8,823 nucleotides of DNA from Pseudomonadota bacterium (GCA_021848555.1 JAJZUN010000090.1:1-8823); one strand, 5' to 3'. Shown: positions 1 through 5,067, counted from the stretch's first letter. Numbers and translations are program-made. Notes: generated by a model from the letters alone, not told the origin.

Positions 1-342
1 AACTTGGGCAAGGGATGGGCGTCATGCCCCGTCACCGAAAACGCATGCATCCGTATCCTTTCCCAGCCAGGCTATCCCAATTCGGTGCCGGCCGAGCAGG
101 TGGCCGAGCGGCTGGCAGAGGCGGCACAGCACGCATCCCATGCGTTCTGGGCTGATTCCATCAGCTTGCTGCATCCAGGTCGCCTTCTCTGGGACCAAGT
201 GCTGAGTGCCCGGCATGTCACCGACGCCTACCTGTTGGCGCTCGCGCTCGAGCAGGGCGGCCGCTTTGTCACCCTGGATCGAGGCATTCCGCTAGGCGCC
301 GTCAGAGGGGCATTGCCCAAGCATCTCGTGGTCCTGTCGTAG
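1..342 (+). CDS. PIN-domain (VapC-family) toxin, N-terminus cut by window edge
   Basis: This is the 3' part of a VapC-like ribonuclease toxin; the frame is open to base 1 and a normal start is not visible. VapC toxins cut RNA with a PIN-fold, metal-dependent active site. The visible part reads GWASCPVTENACIRILSQPGYP, typical of the middle of one VapC subfamily, followed by TDAYLLALA and a late LDRGI. Counting from the in-frame TTG at base 4, these place the acidic residues at Glu12, Asp74 and Asp92. The first PIN aspartate, normally within the first ten residues of a MxLLDxN-type start, would lie about 30-35 residues upstream, outside the window. The partner antitoxin gene is therefore also expected upstream. 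No gene follows closely: the next is 88 bp away and has its own promoter. Family assignment is firm; target RNA is unknown. Confidence 0.85.
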   Translation, partial: NLGKGWASCPVTENACIRILSQPGYPNSVPAEQVAERLAEAAQHASHAFWADSISLLHPGRLLWDQVLSARHVTDAYLLALALEQGGRFVTLDRGIPLGAVRGALPKHLVVLS

Positions 343-368
343 TCGGGGAGTTGAGGTCTGCAAGGCGC

Positions 369-397
369 TTGCCTATTGCGTCCGATCCAACTAGACT
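369..397 (+). promoter_or_regulatory. Candidate sigma-70 promoter of the antitoxin-toxin operon
   Basis: A -35-like TTGCCT (369-374) and a -10-like TAGACT (392-397) are separated by 17 nt, each matching four of six consensus positions. The -10 box overlaps the 14-bp palindrome at 394-407, the arrangement expected of a self-repressed toxin-antitoxin promoter. Prediction by eye only. Confidence 0.4.
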
Positions 398-407
398 AAG
401 CTTAGTC
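394..407. promoter_or_regulatory. 14-bp perfect palindrome, likely toxin-antitoxin operator
   Basis: GACTAAG followed directly by CTTAGTC forms a perfect 14-bp palindrome ending 23 nt before the antitoxin ATG at 431. Phd/YefM-type antitoxins bind as dimers to short palindromes in their own promoters, so this is the natural candidate operator. A partial CCTAAG at 413-418 may be a second half site. Binding is inferred. Confidence 0.55.
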
Positions 408-430
408 CATTACCTAAGCGCGGGAAACAT

Positions 431-667
431 ATGGAAACATTCAATATACACGAGGCAAAAACGCATTTTTCCAAGCTGGTCGATAGCGTGATGCAAGGCA
501 ATGAGATCGTGATCGCAAAAGCCGGCAAGGCCGCGGTCAAGCTGGTGCCCATATCGACCGCCAAGCCGAAACTGCAGCTCGGGGTGCTGAAGGGCAAGAT
601 CAGGATCGCGGATGATTTTGACGCGCCGCTGACGGACGACGTGCTTGCCGGCTTCGAGGGGCGCTGA
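431..667 (+). CDS. Type II antitoxin, Phd/YefM family
   Basis: This 78-residue protein is a typical Phd/YefM antitoxin. It should neutralise the PIN toxin encoded just downstream and repress the shared promoter. Residues 1-42 (METFNIHEAKTHFSKLVDSV, then a stretch ending AGKAAVKLVP) match the N-terminal DNA-binding and dimer domain. Residues 50-76 (GVLKGKIRIADDFDAPL and the stretch after it) match the short acidic toxin-binding tail typical of antitoxins paired with PIN toxins. The ATG at 431 is preceded by a weak GGGA at 422-425. Its stop TGA shares one base with the toxin ATG (TGATG), so the two are translationally coupled. A candidate promoter and palindromic operator lie at 369-407. Length and order (antitoxin first) are normal. 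Confidence 0.92.
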   Translation: METFNIHEAKTHFSKLVDSVMQGNEIVIAKAGKAAVKLVPISTAKPKLQLGVLKGKIRIADDFDAPLTDDVLAGFEGR

Positions 668-1044
668 TGCGCTTGCTGCTCGACACCCAGATCTTTCTCT
701 GGTGCGTAAATGACGACAGGCGCCTGACGCAAGCGGCGCGTGCATTGCTATCCGGCGCCACTGAAATTTACGTCAGCAGCGCCTCGATCTGGGAAGCGGC
801 CATCAAGGCGAAACTCGGCAAACTCGACGTTGACGTCGATGCGCTCGTTTCCTCGATTGCCGATAGCGGCTTTATGGACTTGCCTGTCACCGCGAAGCAC
901 GCCGCCGCCGTGGGCAAGTTGCCCGATGTGCATGCCGATCCATTCGACCGGCTGTTGATAGCTCAGGCCCTGAGCGAGCCACTGCGGTTTCTGACCGCTG
1001 ACAAGCTGCTTTGCCGGTACTCCGATCTGGTGGAATTGGTTTAG
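667..1044 (+). CDS. Type II toxin, PIN-domain ribonuclease (VapC family)
   Basis: This is a complete 125-residue PIN-domain toxin, the partner of the Phd-like antitoxin whose stop codon overlaps its start by one base. The expected metal-binding acidic residues are all present: Asp6 in MRLLLDTQIFLW, Glu43 in SIWEAAIK, Asp91 and Asp94 in HADPFDRLLIAQA, and Asp112 in LTADK. SSASIWEAAIKAKLGKL followed later by DPFDRLLIAQA marks the PIN subfamily usually paired with Phd/YefM antitoxins rather than with AbrB-like VapB. Function by family is cleavage of RNA (often tRNA or rRNA) in the cytoplasm when the antitoxin is lost. Nothing looks truncated, so the pair appears intact. The T-run at 1078-1085 downstream is not preceded by a convincing hairpin. 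Confidence 0.93.
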   Translation: MRLLLDTQIFLWCVNDDRRLTQAARALLSGATEIYVSSASIWEAAIKAKLGKLDVDVDALVSSIADSGFMDLPVTAKHAAAVGKLPDVHADPFDRLLIAQALSEPLRFLTADKLLCRYSDLVELV

Positions 1045-1113
1045 CACTGATCGCAGCGGGCGCACCCTTCGAACAACTTTTTTTTCAGGACATTCCATGA
1101 TGCGGAGCACGAT

Positions 1114-1842
1114 TTGAATTCACTGATCGACCGCAATTGCTCGACGTTTATGCACGCGCTGCTGGCGTGCTTGGCAGCCGCGGTGTTGTTTCCGCTGGGC
1201 GCGGGCGCGCAGACCGCGTGCCGCGTGCTCGATCCCGAACTCGCCGGGACTTACCAAGGCGGATGCAAGGACGGGCTGGCCGAGGGCGATGGCGAGGCCA
1301 AAGGTACTGCCGAGTACCGGGGTGGCTTTCACGCCGGACGCAAGCAGGGCAGGGGCGTCAAGACCTGGCCCTCGGGCGACCGCTACGAGGGCGAGTTCGT
1401 TGCGGACCGCAAGGAAGGCACTGGCACCTTCACCTGGAGTGCGCGCGGGCCGTCGGCGGGGGAGAGCTATAGCGGCGCCTGGCGGAACGACCTGCGCCAC
1501 GGCTACGGCGTCTATGAATGGCCTTCGGGCGACCGCTATGCGGGAGAGTGGGCGGACGACGCGATCGCCGGCATGCCGACGCCGATGATGATCGCGCGCG
1601 CGCGGGCGAAAACCGAGACGCTAATCGCGGTGGCGAAGCCCGGTGTCAAAGTCTGCCGCGCGCTTACCGTCGGCATCGCCGTGCGCGACTGGATCCGCGG
1701 CGAGGTGATCGCGGTGGACGCGGCGCGCATCGAAGTGCGCATCGACGATCCTGGCCGGCAGCCGCATGTGATCGACTCGCGGCCGCTGGTCAAGGGCATG
1801 AGCTTCTGGTCTGAGGCGGAGGCGTGGAGGCCGTGTCTGTGA
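1114..1842 (+). CDS. Secreted MORN-repeat protein
   Basis: This 242-residue protein has an N-terminal signal peptide: a hydrophobic stretch at about 15-29, with AGA before Gln33 as the likely cleavage site. Four MORN repeats follow, at about 47-67, 68-90, 91-118 and 119-141, plus a partial fifth (YAGEWADD). Two repeats share the block WPSGDRY. MORN repeats form beta-hairpin sheets that bind lipids or proteins; the partner here is unknown. Residues 170-242 form a separate unassigned domain with a barrel-like pattern (WIRGEVIAVDAARIEVRIDD) ending WRPCL. After signal cleavage four cysteines remain (36, 51, 181, 241), which could form disulfides in the periplasm. I chose the TTG at 1114 because GGAG (1104-1107) lies 6 nt before it and it keeps Arg7 ahead of the hydrophobic core. 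An ATG at 1150 is the alternative. It is convergent with the FecR-domain gene. Confidence 0.82.
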   Translation: MNSLIDRNCSTFMHALLACLAAAVLFPLGAGAQTACRVLDPELAGTYQGGCKDGLAEGDGEAKGTAEYRGGFHAGRKQGRGVKTWPSGDRYEGEFVADRKEGTGTFTWSARGPSAGESYSGAWRNDLRHGYGVYEWPSGDRYAGEWADDAIAGMPTPMMIARARAKTETLIAVAKPGVKVCRALTVGIAVRDWIRGEVIAVDAARIEVRIDDPGRQPHVIDSRPLVKGMSFWSEAEAWRPCL

Positions 1843-1853
1843 GGACATTGAAC

Positions 1854-1907
1854 CTGTAGGAGCGAGCTTGCTCGCGATTGCCGTCGCGAGCAAGCTCGCT
1901 CCTACAG
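1854..1907. repeat. REP-like inverted pair (REPIN-type), 24-bp perfect arms
   Basis: Two perfectly complementary 24-nt arms (1854-1877 and 1884-1907) enclose a 6-nt loop, TTGCCG. The left arm begins CTGTAGGAGCGAGC and continues to CTCGCGA. From memory this closely resembles the REP sequences abundant in Pseudomonas fluorescens-group genomes, which occur as inverted pairs and are spread by RAYT transposases. It lies 11 bp after the MORN stop codon in a convergent intergenic region, a usual REP location, and the transcript hairpin could end or stabilise the MORN mRNA. No RAYT gene is in the window. Confidence 0.85.
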
Positions 1908-1938
1908 TTCTTTATCGATTACGACTACCGGCAAATTA

Positions 1939-1962
1939 ATCGGGGGGCACGCGGCCCCCGAT
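1939..1962 (-). terminator. Hairpin terminator of the FecR-domain gene
   Basis: Read on the minus strand, ATCGGGGG and CCCCCGAT form an 8-bp GC-rich stem around an 8-nt loop, followed by the T-rich TTAATTT. It starts 4 nt after the end of the FecR-domain gene, which supports a rho-independent terminator for that gene. Confidence 0.65.
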
Positions 1963-1966
1963 CCAT

Positions 1967-2779
1967 CTACTTCGTTGTGACCGTCGTGGTCGTCTGGTTG
2001 TTTTCGCTCGAAGTCGCGGCCGCTGCGGCTACGCCGACCACCGCGACACCGGCTGCGACCATGCCTGCGGTGATTCCGCCGGCCGCTGCGCCCGTCGCCG
2101 CGCCTGCGCCGGCGCCGCCTGCGCCACCTGCACCTGCTGCGCCCGCGGCGCCGATGGCGACCGAGCTCATGCTGCTAAACGATGCCGCCACCGAGGCCGG
2201 CAGCGCCGCGGCGGATATCCCTACGGCGAGCGCCGTGGACGACGCCACGGTCGCGGTTGCGCCAGCCGCAAAAGCCGCGGAGCCTGCAGCATTGGTCACC
2301 CCGATGGTGCCTTGCAGCACGGAAAGATAGGCCGGATTGACCAGCGCGAGCATGAAATCGGTGCCGCGTATGCCTATGGTCGCCTGCGGCGCGAGCAGCG
2401 CGAACGATTGCCGGTTTCTGGTCCCGATCAAGCCGCTCACCGAGCGCATCGCGCCTTTGAACAGTTGCAGCGCGATGTTGTCGCTTTGCGGCCTGTCTTT
2501 GTCGAAGCTGTATTGATTGACGCGGAATTCGGAGTTTTCGTTCAGCACTACCGCATGGCCGTCGTCGAAGCGGATGATGGCTTGGGCGCCGGACCCGGTG
2601 AGGACGGTGGTCCCCGGAACGAAGCGCTGGTTCTTGGCGACGCTCGCCGGCGTGGCCGTGCCCTGGGCGGCTTTTACGTCTCCCCGGACATTTTCGAATA
2701 TGCCGTTGGCGAACCCCAACGATGCCGCAGCCAGGGTCCACAATCCGAAACACAATGCAGCCAACCATGAGCGACGCAT
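1967..2779 (-). CDS. Exported FecR-domain protein with Ala/Gly-rich tail
   Basis: This 270-residue protein has a clear signal peptide (MRRSW, then a hydrophobic core, cleavage near Ala24). A FecR-type domain follows at about 27-165: an N-terminal GDVKAAQG, a central GTTVLTGSGAQAIIRFDDGH, LFKGAMRSVSGLIG, and the hallmark ATIGIRGTDF at 133-142. FecR domains occur in iron-siderophore anti-sigma factors, but stand-alone exported forms like this are common and of unknown role; no sigma-factor gene is nearby. From about 165 on, the protein is Ala/Gly-rich (GAGGAGGAGAGAATG), then a glycine-spaced hydrophobic stretch (237-255), then a polar tail ending NQTTTTVTTK. The glycine-rich stretch could insert in a membrane or assemble; this is inference. 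A strong GGGAGG (2785-2790) sits 5 nt before the ATG. It is convergent with the MORN gene, and a hairpin terminator follows. Confidence 0.85.
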   Translation of the reverse strand: MRRSWLAALCFGLWTLAAASLGFANGIFENVRGDVKAAQGTATPASVAKNQRFVPGTTVLTGSGAQAIIRFDDGHAVVLNENSEFRVNQYSFDKDRPQSDNIALQLFKGAMRSVSGLIGTRNRQSFALLAPQATIGIRGTDFMLALVNPAYLSVLQGTIGVTNAAGSAAFAAGATATVASSTALAVGISAAALPASVAASFSSMSSVAIGAAGAAGAGGAGGAGAGAATGAAAGGITAGMVAAGVAVVGVAAAAATSSENNQTTTTVTTK

Positions 2780-3070
2780 AGCAACCTCCCGTAGAAGTAC
2801 ACAGCGAAATGGTGCGATCGGACTATTGCGCGTTGCCGGTCGACCGCGAGTTTTTATCCTCGGCGAACTCGGTTGCCGGCATATTGAGAAAAATCATATT
2901 CAGCGAACATACTGCGCGCTGTCGGGGGCGATTGCAAGCGGGCAAACGGTGCGAAGGCCAGGCGCCTCCTGCCTCTGCCGCTGGAAAGCCATTCCCGTTT
3001 GGGCGATACTCGGCTGCCCCTGAGCCTAGCCTGCGTCGAATTCAGCCATGAGACCGTTTGAAGATCAGCG
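2780..3070. other. Intergenic region without a supported gene
   Basis: These 291 bp upstream of the divergent FecR-domain gene and SRPBCC gene show no convincing protein. The open frames here lack family resemblance and good ribosome binding sites. The FecR-domain gene's ribosome binding site is at 2785-2790 and its promoter should lie here on the minus strand, but I could not pick a convincing -35/-10 pair. The MITE-like palindrome starts at 3071. Confidence 0.6.
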
Positions 3071-3150
3071 GTCATTCCGAGGGCGAAGCCCGAGGAATCT
3101 GCTTTTTTTGAATGTGAAAACAGCAGATTCCTCGCTATGCTCGGGATGAC
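3071..3150. repeat. 80-bp MITE-like imperfect palindrome
   Basis: Arms 3071-3103 and 3122-3150 are inverted copies: both start GTCAT(T/C)CCGAG at the outer end and finish CGAGGAATCTGCT at the inner end, around an 18-nt AT-rich loop. Arm centres differ (GGGCGAAGCCC versus CATAG, reading each from the outside in) and each arm can form a small inner hairpin. A run of eight T follows the right arm (3151-3158). Similar GTCATCCCGAG...GAGGAATCT palindromes are scattered in many environmental bacterial genomes, in my recollection. It is likely a non-autonomous element or hairpin repeat; no transposase is present. Confidence 0.75.
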
Positions 3151-3196
3151 TTTTTTTTGGCGTTGCCATTTTCAATACGTTCTGAGGTTCAGCCAG

Positions 3197-3802
3197 TTGC
3201 CCACTGACTCCAACCGTTTGTTCGTCTCGCGCCGCCTGCTGCGGATCGCGCTCGCGCTGCTCTGCCTGTTCGCAGTTCACGCGAAAGCGGATGCCGATCC
3301 GGCGATAGACGTGGACGTGCGCATGCAGGGTGAGGCGGTGTTGGTCGATGTGCGCTTTCATGTTCGCGTCACGCCGCAGGAGGCCTGGGCGGTGATGACC
3401 GACTACGATCATGCGACCGAGTTCATTTCGAAGCTGGAGAAAAGCGTGATCCTGTCGCGCACCGAACACACGCTTCTGGTGTCGCAGAAAGGCAGCATGG
3501 GCTTCGGGCCGTTTTCCGTTCCGGTCGAGACGGTGACCGAGGTGCGCCTGACGCCGTACGAGAACATGCACGGGCGCATGCTCAGCGGCAACCTGAAAAA
3601 AAACGAATCCACCACCCGGTTGATCGCCGACGCGGGCGGCACCCGCATTGTGTATCACCTGGAATCGATCCCCGAAGTCTGGGTCCCGCCGCTGATCGGC
3701 CGCGCCCTGGTCGAGTTCGAAACCCGCGCGCGCTTTCGCCAGCTTGTCGATGAAATTCTGAGAAGGAAGGCTTTGGCGGAGGCGAAGGGCGTGGTACGTT
3801 GA
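3197..3802 (+). CDS. Exported SRPBCC (START/polyketide cyclase-like) protein
   Basis: The protein (201 residues from the chosen start) carries a signal-like N-terminus, SRRLLRIALALLCLFAVHAKA, followed by an SRPBCC-fold domain over most of the rest. Family features include the start FHVRVTPQEAWAVMTDYDHATEFIS, the strand VETVTEVRLTPYENMHGRM, and a long C-terminal helix (ALVEFETRARFRQLVDEIL). SRPBCC proteins form a deep pocket for hydrophobic ligands. This exported type resembles the RatA/Coq10-like group, but its ligand is unknown. The start is uncertain: the ATG at 3137 lies inside the MITE-like palindrome without a ribosome binding site. I prefer TTG at 3197, with GAGG (3184-3187) 9 nt upstream; TTG at 3218 also leaves an intact signal peptide. 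The stop codon is embedded in the first copy of the heptamer repeat. Confidence 0.8.
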   Translation: MPTDSNRLFVSRRLLRIALALLCLFAVHAKADADPAIDVDVRMQGEAVLVDVRFHVRVTPQEAWAVMTDYDHATEFISKLEKSVILSRTEHTLLVSQKGSMGFGPFSVPVETVTEVRLTPYENMHGRMLSGNLKKNESTTRLIADAGGTRIVYHLESIPEVWVPPLIGRALVEFETRARFRQLVDEILRRKALAEAKGVVR

Positions 3803-3890
3803 TCGTGGTTCGCGGTTTGGCGATCAAGGGCAGTTGGGCTTGGATCGCGGTTCGTTAATTGTGGTTCGTTGAGATAGTGGTTCGTGTGTT
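3798..3890. repeat. Degenerate copy of the heptamer repeat (GTGGTTCGT family)
   Basis: The stretch begins GTTGATCGTGGTTCG (3798-3812), including the stop codon of the SRPBCC gene. It then holds several diverged GGTTCG units (near 3849, 3863 and 3879) without the tidy inverted half seen after phaC. It appears to be an older, decayed member of the family found at 7383-7460 and 8652-8823. Confidence 0.7.
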
Positions 3891-3891
3891 T

Positions 3892-3930
3892 CTCCCTCGC
3901 CCCGCTTGCGGGGAGGGCCGGGGTGAGGGG
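3892..3930. repeat. 39-bp flanking inverted repeat, left copy
   Basis: Its reverse complement matches 4261-4299 at 37 of 39 positions. The core CCCCGC-TT-GCGGGG is itself a hairpin. The end of this copy (GAGGGG, 3925-3930) acts as the likely ribosome binding site of the DUF559 gene. The consensus CCCTCACCCC...CCCCGCAAGCGGGG is, as I recall, a widespread intergenic repeat in Proteobacteria. Confidence 0.88.
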
Positions 3931-3938
3931 TGCGCGGA

Positions 3939-4373
3939 ATGGAAAAATTAGCGCAAAAACTGCGAAAGTCATCAACCGATGCGGAATTACGTCTTTGGCT
4001 GCGACTAAAAAATCGCAACCTCGCCGGCTTCAAGTTTCGGCGACAACATCCGATTCCACCTTACATCGCGGACTTCGTCTGCCTTGAACAAAAGCTGATA
4101 GTAGAACTGGACGGTGGGCAACACGCCGAGCAGGCGCCCCGCGACGCAGAAAGAACCGCTTATCTTGAATCGAAAGGTTTCCGGGTGATTCGATTCTGGA
4201 ATGATGATGCGCTTAAACAGACTGATGCTGTGCTGGAGGAAATTTTGCGTCAGTTGAATGCCCCTCACCCCAGCCCTCCCCGCAAGCGGGGCGAGGGGGA
4301 ACATCAGATGAGCGGCGCTCGTCGGCGGGAGGGCGCCGACCCGCTGCGGGTTTGTGAGGACGAGTGCGATTGA
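3939..4373 (+). CDS. DUF559 (Vsr-like) endonuclease-domain protein
   Basis: This 144-residue protein (from the ATG at 3939) belongs to the DUF559 family, which shares the PD-(D/E)XK-like fold of Vsr very-short-patch repair endonuclease. Key positions are visible: Glu16 in AELRLWLRLKNR, FKFRRQHPIPPYIADF with Asp45, the catalytic block IVELDGGQH (Glu56, Asp58, His62), and the closing motif FRVIRFWNDD (84-90). The substrate is unknown; DNA cleavage is inferred from the fold. The domain ends near residue 107 (LRQLN); the remaining 37 residues are read through the right 39-bp repeat (PHPSPPRKRGEG) and beyond, so they are probably not part of the ancestral fold. GAGGGG in the left repeat is 8 nt from the ATG; GTG at 3930 is a less likely start. 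The gene and its repeats look like one insertable unit. Confidence 0.88.
   Translation: MEKLAQKLRKSSTDAELRLWLRLKNRNLAGFKFRRQHPIPPYIADFVCLEQKLIVELDGGQHAEQAPRDAERTAYLESKGFRVIRFWNDDALKQTDAVLEEILRQLNAPHPSPPRKRGEGEHQMSGARRREGADPLRVCEDECD
4261..4299. repeat. 39-bp flanking inverted repeat, right copy
   Basis: Inverted partner of 3892-3930 with two mismatches. It lies inside the reading frame of the DUF559 gene, where it encodes the PHPSPPRKRGEG segment. The similarity continues weakly outward (a TGTT/AACA pair just outside both copies). Its core CCCCGC-AA-GCGGGG can form a hairpin. Confidence 0.88.
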
Positions 4374-4398
4374 CGACAATGCGTATGTTGGCTAATAT
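4370..4398 (+). promoter_or_regulatory. Sigma-70 promoter of the TumE/TumA operon
   Basis: TTGACG (4370-4375, five of six matches) and TAATAT (4393-4398, four of six) are separated by exactly 17 nt. Transcription would start near 4405, giving a very short or absent leader for the toxin gene. The -35 box overlaps the stop codon of the DUF559 gene. The -10 box is the loop of the operator palindrome. Confidence 0.6.
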
Positions 4399-4407
4399 GC
4401 CAACATA
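4384..4407. promoter_or_regulatory. Operator-like inverted repeat around the -10 box
   Basis: TATGTTGGC (4384-4392) and GCCAACATA (4399-4407) are perfect 9-bp inverted arms around the 6-nt -10 box TAATAT. A dimeric winged-helix protein bound here would block the promoter; the antitoxin encoded downstream (4692-5051) is the obvious candidate. Binding is inferred. Confidence 0.65.
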
Positions 4408-4695
4408 GGCGAGGCGGTTCTGCTTTTTAGACACCGGCAGGATTTCGACGACGGCGCGATCCTGGAAGCGATTGTCTGGAAACTGGCCAGACCGATAGCG
4501 GGCTGCACACATCCCTACAAGTATCGCCTCTTCTACGGCTACGAGGCGGAACGAGTGATCTGCTATGACAACGAGCGCCCCAAAGGCGATCACCGGCATT
4601 ACAGACAACGGGAATCGGCATATACCTTCGTTAGCCCGGAGCGCCTGATGAACGATTTTTTGGCAGATGTGGCTTTGGAAAGGAGCAAGTCATGA
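4405..4695 (+). CDS. TumE-family toxin, no canonical start codon
   Basis: The frame open from 4396 to the TGA at 4693-4695 encodes a typical TumE-family (DUF6516-like) toxin of about 96 residues. Recognisable blocks are LLFRHRQDFDDGAILEAIVW at 6-25, YKYRLFYGY at 38-46, CYDNERPKGDHRHYR at 53-67, and AYTFVSPERLMNDFLADV at 72-89. Family proteins begin about where codon ATA (4405) or GGC (4408) stands, but no ATG, GTG or TTG occurs in frame before GTG at 4555, which would lose half the protein. The options are ATA at 4405, or CTG at 4420 with a good GGCGAGG (4408-4414) 5 nt upstream. The first would be essentially leaderless from the predicted promoter. Otherwise the toxin is silenced. The body is intact and the stop overlaps the antitoxin ATG (ATGA). 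The biochemical activity of the family is not stated here because I do not know it securely. Confidence 0.75.
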   Translation: MGEAVLLFRHRQDFDDGAILEAIVWKLARPIAGCTHPYKYRLFYGYEAERVICYDNERPKGDHRHYRQRESAYTFVSPERLMNDFLADVALERSKS

Positions 4696-5051
4696 GAACC
4701 GCATCCATCGTTATCCGCAAGCCGCAGGCATCGCTTGCCAGCCTGCGGGCGGGTTTTCGGGCTGCCTGGAAAACAGGGGCGTACCAAGGCGAGCATTTTG
4801 AATTCGAATCGCCTGCGGCGCTGTTTCGGACCATCACGCCGAAGCGCTGGGAGTTGATCGAGGTGCTGCAGACGAGCGGCCCGCTCGGAGTTCGCGCCCT
4901 GGCGCGAGCACTTGGCCGCGACGTGAAACGGGTCCATGAGGATGCGCACAAACTCGTCGAAATCGGACTGGTGGAGAAGGACGCGGCGGGCAAACTGTCT
5001 GTGCCTTTCGCGGAAATTCGCGCCGATTTTGTGCTGCGATCGGCTGCCTAA
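4692..5051 (+). CDS. TumA-type antitoxin, HVO_A0114-family winged-helix protein
   Basis: This 119-residue protein has the usual layout of the putative DNA-binding partner of TumE-type toxins. An N-terminal region at 1-50 (with FRAAWKTGAYQGEHFEFESP) is followed by a winged-helix domain at about 50-105. That domain contains RWELIEVLQTSGPLGVRALA, LGRDVKRVHEDAHKLVEIGLV and a wing, EKDAAGKLSVPF. It should neutralise the toxin encoded upstream and repress the operon through the inverted repeat at 4384-4407. The start is certain: AGGAG (4681-4685) lies 6 nt before the ATG, and the ATGA overlap with the toxin stop implies coupling. Toxin-first order is the reverse of the Phd-like pair in this window but common for this family. 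Confidence 0.88.
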   Translation: MRTASIVIRKPQASLASLRAGFRAAWKTGAYQGEHFEFESPAALFRTITPKRWELIEVLQTSGPLGVRALARALGRDVKRVHEDAHKLVEIGLVEKDAAGKLSVPFAEIRADFVLRSAA

Positions 5052-5067
5052 TCCACGAGTTTTGCAG

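Noticed and set aside
391..745. Minus-strand frames opposite the Phd-like antitoxin
   Set aside because: Antisense shadows of a clear antitoxin-toxin pair with overlapping stop and start codons.
1044..1090. Terminator after the PIN toxin based on the T-run at 1078-1085
   Set aside because: No stable stem precedes the T-run; the best local pairing is only three bases.
1878..2330. Plus-strand proline/alanine-rich frame of 150 residues
   Set aside because: It is the antisense of the Ala/Gly-rich tail of the FecR-domain gene, which has a signal peptide, a FecR core and a strong ribosome binding site.
2517..3051. Plus-strand frames upstream of the SRPBCC gene
   Set aside because: They overlap the antisense of the FecR-domain gene or the gap after it, with no recognisable motif or ribosome binding site.
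3137..3196. Extra 20 N-terminal residues of the SRPBCC protein from the ATG at 3137
   Set aside because: The ATG lies within the MITE-like palindrome without a ribosome binding site; later TTG starts give a normal signal peptide.
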